Shown here piece by piece: positions 58,026 to 64,000 of a stretch of DNA of 64,000 bases (positions are counted from its first letter, which is position 1; every line of letters begins with the position of its first letter). The stretch covers positions 2,397,135 to 2,461,134 of the forward strand of contig OU452202.1 of the NCBI GenBank assembly GCA_911728435.2, read 5' to 3'. Made by a program: the position numbers and the translations under genes. This stretch comes from Apoderus coryli (lineage: Eukaryota > Arthropoda > Insecta > Coleoptera > Attelabidae). The notes under the pieces were generated by a model. The model ran no database searches and was not told where the DNA came from. It saw only the letters and a program-made list of their open reading frames with translations.

Positions 58026-58666
58026 TGTTTGTTAAAAGTTTTGGGGAGTCTGCCTTGGTTCTTCTGCGAAATAAAACTCTTATTTACGTGCCAAGCTTTC
58101 GGAAATTTTTATTTGTTTCCTTCTTCAGGGCTGTGGAAAATACAGTTACAGTTACAAAACAATCACATACTGTTTAAAAATCTCTAAATACTTAAGTTAT
58201 ACAATTTTTTATTTATTTACTTATTTTTTTCTATTACCTTGCAAAGTGAGTTAAATGAATTGAAAATTCAAGCGAACATAGAACATCGTTAATTACAACT
58301 TTTCTAAAATATGTTGTGTTACATGGATCTTTGTTTTATTTATTTGTTAAGTATATTGTTAGTTTAAAAGACAGAAAAATGTTTAGTTGGTGGTTCTCAG
58401 TATTGGAATATCCAACTAAGTGTATTTATTTATCAGTTAACAATTTTTTAAATTTCAATAAAACGAAATATTTTTTATTATTAAACCTGTGAGGTCCAAC
58501 GAATACATTTGCGTGCATTAAATTTTTGAAAGAGTTGCAGAAATATTTCTATATAAATATTGGCAGTGATAAATATTGTTGTGTGAGAGGAAGGAGAAGC
58601 CAAATGCCACTTTTGGAAAAACCAACCCCTCAGAACACTAAGGCTCAAATTAGACAGCGCTTATAC

Positions 58667-58727
<61 letters not shown>

Positions 58728-58742
58728 CCCCCTGTGTATATG
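58026..58742 (-). repeat. Terminal repeat of Penelope-like element (left)
   Basis: Mirrored at 59628-60342 (paired positions add to 118368 outside the homopolymer). Contains a hammerhead-like motif and a 59-base T-run (58669-58727) next to the inner end. Confidence 0.85.
58097..58128 (-). ncRNA. Hammerhead-like ribozyme motif
   Basis: The minus strand reads CTGAAGA, helix II (GGAAA...TTTCC with a 10-base loop) and GAAA: the conserved hammerhead core in the position known for Penelope-like terminal repeats. Helix III and a cleavage triplet are not certain. Confidence 0.5.
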
Positions 58743-58838
58743 GTAGTTGCTAGGAACAGAAGCTGTCACTACTTATGTTCCCAACCTCTACGATAGTAAA
58801 GCCTGAAAAAACACTGCCATATTTAAACAGTAGGTGTT

Positions 58839-59630
58839 TTACTGAGAGCTCAAAAGATTTGAATATATGATATTAATATCCTCCATATCTCTTCGTTTGT
58901 TCATGGCTTTATTATTAAGGTTTGTTTCAACCATTTCTAAAAATAACCTCTTTCGCAAACTTCTTTCCGTGAAAACAACTTTAACTTCCTCATAATTGGG
59001 TGAATGTCCCGAATCTAAGTGATGTTCGGATAGTGCGCATGACCGCTTTTGAAGTCTACAGTCACTTTTGTGCGATGTTATCCTGTCTTTTAGGACTCTC
59101 GATGTTTGTCCTATATAGATTTGGTCACAGGATGAACATGGAATGGCGTATACAACGTCTGACGATTTATTGGGAGGGTCTTTATCTTTGGTTTTTGAGA
59201 AAAGGTTACCAACAGTGATAACACTTTTTTGAGCTATTTTTATAGAAGGTTCATTTTTTAAGATTTTGATAATTTTCTGAGTTACACTGTCAATTGCTGG
59301 TAGAGAAAAATATTTGAACTCACTGTGGTTTGTAGAAACAATGGTCCTGTTAGTATTTTCTTGATTTGGGTTGGGTAAGTGTACTGACGTGGTGTTAAAA
59401 ATTAATTTGTTCAACAGCGATTTGGGATAAGAGTTTTGCAACAGCATGTTGAAAAGCTTTTTTTTGTTATTTTGAATTAAACTAGAGTGACAAATTTTCT
59501 CTATTCTAGTTTTTAGGCCTAGCACTAAGTTAATTTTAGTTTTCAATGCATGATGTGACATATAATTCAAATATCTTCCCGAATTCGTTGGTTTTAGATA
59601 CCAGTCTAACTTTATTTTGTTCTCATTCCA
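58839..59630 (-). CDS. Penelope-like GIY-YIG endonuclease with RT thumb remnant (partial)
   Basis: On the minus strand the frame is open from the RT thumb (KIKLDWYLKPTNSGRYLNYM, 59615 downwards) through LFNMLLQNSYPKSLLNKLIF to a GIY-YIG domain: VVYAIPCSSCDQIYIGQTSR, DRITSHK, the conserved ALSEHHLDSGHS and the catalytic Glu in KRLFLEMVETNLNNKAMN. Penelope-like retroelements join an RT to this endonuclease, which nicks target DNA for reverse transcription. The Cys-x2-Cys just before YIG is typical of Penelope. The polymerase core is missing because the frame starts at the poly-A/terminal-repeat junction (59640), so the copy is 5'-truncated, yet the rest has no stop over about 260 codons. Confidence 0.9.
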   Translation of the reverse strand, partial: WNENKIKLDWYLKPTNSGRYLNYMSHHALKTKINLVLGLKTRIEKICHSSLIQNNKKKLFNMLLQNSYPKSLLNKLIFNTTSVHLPNPNQENTNRTIVSTNHSEFKYFSLPAIDSVTQKIIKILKNEPSIKIAQKSVITVGNLFSKTKDKDPPNKSSDVVYAIPCSSCDQIYIGQTSRVLKDRITSHKSDCRLQKRSCALSEHHLDSGHSPNYEEVKVVFTERSLRKRLFLEMVETNLNNKAMNKRRDMEDINIIYSNLLSSQ

Positions 59631-59641
59631 TATACACAGGG

Positions 59642-59701
<60 letters not shown>

Positions 59702-60342
59702 GTATAAGCGCTGTCTAATTTGAGCCTTAGTGTTCTGAGGGGTTGGTTTTTCCAAAAGTGGCATTTGGCTTCTCCTTCCTCTCACACAACAATATTTATC
59801 ACTGCCAATATTTATATAGAAATATTTCTGCAACTCTTTCAAAAATTTAATGCACGCAAATGTATTCGTTGGACCTCACAGGTTTAATAATAAAAAATAT
59901 TTCGTTTTATTGAAATTTAAAAAATTGTTAACTGATAAATAAATACACTTAGTTGGATATTCCAATACTGAGAACCACCAACTAAACATTTTTCTGTCTT
60001 TTAAACTAACAATATACTTAACAAATAAATAAAACAAAGATCCATGTAACACAACATATTTTAGAAAAGTTGTAATTAACGATGTTCTATGTTCGCTTGA
60101 ATTTTCAATTCATTTAACTCACTTTGCAAGGTAATAGAAAAAAATAAGTAAATAAATAAAAAATTGTATAACTTAAGTATTTAGAGATTTTTGAACAGTA
60201 TGTGATTGTTTTGTAACTGTAACTGTATTTTCCACAGCCCTGAAGAAGGAAACAAATAAAAATTTCCGAAAGCTTGGCACGTAAATAAGAGTTTTATTTC
60301 GCAGAAGAACCAAGGCAGACTCCCCAAAACTTTTAACAAACA
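59628..60342 (+). repeat. Terminal repeat of Penelope-like element (right, inverted)
   Basis: Inverted copy of 58026-58742 with a 58-base A-run (59642-59699). Confidence 0.85.
60240..60271 (+). ncRNA. Hammerhead-like ribozyme motif (second copy)
   Basis: CTGAAGA at 60240-60246, helix II at 60248-60267, GAAA at 60268-60271. Inverted partner of the motif at 58097-58128, without substitutions. Confidence 0.5.
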
Positions 60343-60389
60343 TATATATATATATATATATATAGGAAAACTTTACTTTAACTTCAATA

Positions 60390-60930
60390 TTTGCATCATC
60401 AAATACAGGGTGGTCTACATGAAACTAAGAGATGAAAACGTCAAGAGTCCTCCATAGGAAAATATTATAGGATTTGACAGATAATTACTTTTTGCATCTT
60501 ATTTTTACTTCATATACCGGGTGTTCCATTTGAAATAAACAAGTTATTTAGAATTAAACTTTACGTTCATATAACTGATATTATTGGACACCCTGTATTT
60601 AATATTGGGAGTTTTTTATATTTGGCGTAACAAGTGATGAGTGGGTATATTTATCAGCCCAGACTGGCTTAAAAAGAACGAACGAATAGGTGTGAATTAT
60701 GTCTATATTTTTATAAAAATTAAAATATTTAAAAAACTGTCAGGTTTAGGTGAGATGTACTTTAGTGAAAGTTAGGTTTATTTTGAACGGGGAATCTAAA
60801 AATATATGCATATATTATTTCCATTTAGAAAAACACAACTATGGTTAATTTCTTATATTTTGATATTTGGGACACTCTGTATAGATTCACAATATTGTTG
60901 TTGTATGTTGTATGGTGTGAATAACCCTGT
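60390..60930. mobile_element. CAGGG-ended MITE, decayed
   Basis: From 60472 to 60890 it matches 23655-24080, including TATTATTGGACACCCTGTA (60569-60588). It ends GTGTGAATAACCCTGTA at 60918-60934. It is therefore an independent copy of the non-mirrored right half of the MITE family. Confidence 0.7.
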
Positions 60931-60934
60931 ATAT

Positions 60935-62167
60935 ATAGATATATAAACTTTTGAATTGAGGTCATTTTTATGATCCAGGGGTCATGCAATGAAGGACTGC
61001 ATAAACATTTTTCGAAATTTCCGTTGTGTCGATCTCCTGAATAGTTAGATTTTTTTTTAAATCTACTAATAACGATCATTTGTTTCAGAGGTGACAATAG
61101 GCAAGAGGAAATTAAAAAAAATTGTTATGGGTAAGTGTCTATTTTTATTGTTTTCATAACAAAGGGTGAATTAAACCAGTGGCGCAGTTAATTTTACTAC
61201 ATTTTTATTGATTTGAAAATACACATTGATTTATTTTTATATTTACAGAATTAAAGTATTAATTTTAGGTATATTTTAACAGGTTGTTACATCTACTGAC
61301 TGTACTAAAATTAAAAACAAAAAATATCTTTATATACGCTAAAACTTAAAAACAAAGATTTCATGTAATTAAATTTATCTCTCTTGTATCTAATTTAAAA
61401 AAAATGTATGTTTAGGCTATTTGAAGGGTTATATCGGACATACTATCATATATTTTAATATGTTAAAGTACTATCGTATATCAGGTGCACTTTGAATTGA
61501 AAAACTTGCTTGTTGGTTCACCAATTGTCATTTTCCACTTTATTGCTAGGTCTTCCTATTCCAAACTTCATTACATCAGTGAAATTGAAAAACTGTTATG
61601 TAAGGTTAGATAGGTACAACCCGCCCGATGTAACCCTAACTGCCCCTATACTACTCTTGTTTGCTTTAGGGTCGATCTGGAAAAGCAACTTGAAACAGTG
61701 ACATCTCTCTCTCTTTACGAAGGTATCAAAATAAGCTGATATCTTTTGTTTCTGTTATTCTAAAGTATTCCAAACCCAATCAGCACTCTTTCATCATATA
61801 AAGGTGTTTTGCTTTTATATGAGCATAAAACCTCATTCAAAGTCGTGGTAGGTTAAATGTTTAGGAAAGCGAAACGAGGGATTTTTCTCAAGAAACAGAT
61901 TGCGACATTACCGCTTCTATCAAAAAGTCCTAGCAACTTTAGTTTTTTAACCAATTTTTAGAATTGTTCTTATTATTATAATACTTTTTTGTTAACATTT
62001 TCCTATATCTAACGGTTTTTGAGATAAAAAATAATTTGTTTTAAACATAGTCCAAAACGTAATTAATTAAACTTAAGTAAATTTCTGTGCTTACTTTATA
62101 AGAAATTGATATTTCGGTAGTAGTTTAGACAGAGCAGGTTACATCGAGATATCAACTCCATATCATA
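60935..62167. other. Unassigned AT-rich DNA
   Basis: No supported gene. Confidence 0.4.
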
Positions 62168-62246
62168 CAGCGTGTGTTAAAATTACTATTATTTTCGTTA
62201 TTCATAAACCAAGCAAAAAGTTTGTTTTTGAAAAAGAAACGCCCTG
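62168..62246. mobile_element. CAGGG-type module, 79 bp, decayed left end
   Basis: CAGCGTGTGTTAAAATT...AAAAAGAAACGCCCTG flanked by TA on both sides. Confidence 0.4.
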
Positions 62247-62579
62247 TAGAGTACTCCATAAATTGAAAGGCGATAAAAAATGCTTAATATAAATCTTCAA
62301 GAATTCTTAATAAAACCGCATTTGTGTGAAAAATGTGGTGACTTGGACTGCATTGAAAAACACGTTTTACCACGTCACCAAAACACTTTTGTTTAAAATC
62401 TAGAGAGTGTAAAAATTGACAAAAATTTCTACACATCGATTATAAGTAACCTACCATCGACCATGCATGTTGTATTGTAAAAATCCTTTATCTGTTTTCA
62501 CAGACCGCTAACTCTATACGGCACCCCAAGACTGTGATTTATTTCACACCACTGACCACCCAAATAACAAGATTTCAGT

Positions 62580-63230
62580 CAGTAAATGTCTTTTCCTACG
62601 AGCGTGCGGAAAGTTGCACTTTTCCGCACTCAGTGCTGTTTTTAATATTGCTATATCTAATCTAAAGTCAGATAGATTTGATATAAATGATAAATATTTA
62701 TAACTTTTTACCGACATGAAAAGAAGTACTTATAGCTTACTACTGTTTATCCAGCAAATAATAATAACCTGTTAAATGGACTAGAAATCGAAAATGTTAT
62801 CATTTTTCTTTTGACACATGAATACCTAACTGACAAAAGGCATATTTGACAAATTTGCCAATAATTGGGTTAACAAAAAATACACGAGATTGCTGTATGT
62901 TATTGCAGTAAATAATAATACATTTAAAAAGTCATTCGGGAAAGTAACTTTACCGCATTGAGTGCAGAAAAAATACTTTTTCGCACGATTTTTCACTAAA
63001 CTACAAACTGAAGCTAGTTTTTTACCATTAGGGATCTTTTTCTCTGGAAATACAACGTATTTTAAATTATTGCGAGTCATTTCTACAGTTTTACCTGTAT
63101 TCCCAGGTTTTGCAAAATTTGAAGTGCTGGTAGAAAAAAAATTGTACCTAGCACATGTGGAAAGTGTCTTTTCCGCAATTGACGGATGACCGAACTGCAC
63201 TGGCAAAAATGTTCGTTCACATCACTTTTG
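62580..63230 (+). repeat. Dispersed repeat shared with 33960-34290
   Basis: Shares GTGCGGAAAGTTG(C/T)AC, GAAGT(A/G)CT(A/G)GTAG(G/A)AAAAA and the AAAGTGTCTTTTC(T/C)GCA block with 33960-34290. No coding region recognised. Confidence 0.55.
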
Positions 63231-64000
63231 TGTTCCAGATCTACCTTTGATTAAATTAAAAAAATAATATTAATAAAAATATAAAAATAAACGTGCAATT
63301 TTTAAAATTTTCTAATATTTACATAAGTAATTTGTATATTATATTTTATCATTTGTTAAATATAAAAATGTAATACTGATATTTCATATTATACATACAT
63401 AATATAAACTATTATTATTGAAAACAGTAATAATCAACAGTTATCAGATATGTGTTTTTTAGCCATACAGTGGCGGTGAGTTGATGCCAAATTGCCGAAA
63501 CTTAAATAAATACATACGGTGCTTTTATTTCAAAACTTGCCACCTGAAGAACTCGATCTGAAGTTGACACGATTTTCCGCAAAAACACGTCGATTTAATT
63601 TTTGAGGGGAAACTTCAAAACTATTGTTTGTTGAATTTTCGATTCCTTCACCCTCAGCCACCCCAAATTTATATTGCCAGCTTAAAATGTTTTATCCGTA
63701 TACCAAGAAAAGCATAGTAAACAACAACAACAAAATTAATAAAAAACAAAAAACTTTAGAACGCTGGTACATACTTTATTATTAAATGCTTATTTAACAG
63801 TAAAGAGTTCTTAAAAAATAAATGTTTTTTTTTTAATTTTCTTGGGGTACCTATTGGTTCATACGTGATTAAAATTAACTTTTTAAACGTTTTTATTTCA
63901 ATATTTATGTATAAATTAATTTTGTAATAGCCACGACGACGTTTCAGCACATTTTGTGCATACTTCAGATGATGAAGAAAATACAATTATAAGTTAATGT
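63231..64000. other. Unassigned DNA with possible mariner and Penelope relics
   Basis: 63590-63640 (AACACGTCGATTTAATTTTT GAGGGG) resembles the TIR of the rosa element (42448-42475). 63942-63968 resembles the hammerhead core on the minus strand, with one core change (CTGAAGT). Confidence 0.3.

Noticed and set aside
58526..58753. Frame rich in Phe in the Penelope terminal repeat
   Set aside because: It translates the T-run; the same happens in the inverted repeat at 59612-59842.
59000..59218. Plus-strand frame opposite the GIY-YIG gene
   Set aside because: Antisense shadow of a well-supported coding frame.
61167..61180. CAGTGGCG near 61170 and 63468 as hAT MITE ends
   Set aside because: Both are single short matches without partners; too short to support an element.
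1..64000. Maverick/Polinton or viral integration as explanation of the long inverted repeats
   Set aside because: No polymerase B, integrase, capsid or packaging-ATPase sequence is present; the repeats are explained by duplicated cellular TEs.

Overview
This is a repeat-dominated, AT-rich stretch of an animal nuclear genome, almost certainly an insect (possibly a beetle, which I cannot prove). The evidence is the mix of families: piggyBac, hAT, P-element/THAP, rosa-type (DD41D) mariners, Jockey/CR1-like non-LTR retrotransposons, a Penelope-like element, tRNA-derived SINEs and many CAGGG-ended MITEs. No complete host gene is visible. Only two genes look intact: a piggyBac transposase (5661-7535) and a DD41D mariner transposase (42951-44024).

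Layout. 1-11061 is a giant palindrome whose axis (about 4272) lies in the loop of a CAGGG-ended MITE (3780-4764). Each arm carries a dead hAT element (4-1679 and 9378-11053), a three-unit tandem repeat of about 170 bp and a SINE fragment. A 2505-bp piggyBac (5200-7704) sits in the right arm only, with a TTAA duplication; the left arm keeps the empty site. The left arm runs off the window. 11455-12806 and 14626-15939 are internally deleted P-like (THAP) elements, each with a perfect 8-bp target duplication. 18217-24086 is a third, direct copy of the arm (offset 19407). Its half of the MITE beyond the axis is not a mirror copy, so it records the state before the palindrome formed.

24.1-41.3 kb holds 5'-truncated non-LTR copies, tRNA-headed SINEs (one split by a new type of MITE) and unassigned AT-rich DNA. 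42.0-45.4 kb is a Jockey-like element (end of ORF1, ORF2 endonuclease) split by the intact rosa element. 46.4-49.1 kb is a mariner inside a palindromic MITE. 51.2-53.1 kb is another mariner with TIRs of about 460 bp. 53.8-56.7 kb holds decayed mariners. 58.0-60.3 kb is a Penelope-like fragment: a GIY-YIG endonuclease gene between inverted repeats of about 715 bp that carry hammerhead-like motifs. The last 3.6 kb is degenerate repeats.

The region works as a nest of transposons rather than a pathway. Relative ages can be read from nesting: hAT and P-like insertions and the MITE came first, then duplication and palindrome formation, then piggyBac; the Jockey-like copy came before the rosa element. 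A 60-bp TA-flanked CAGGG...CCCTG module recurs through the window and is present in one arm but absent from the other arm of the same palindrome at 46.4-49.1 kb.
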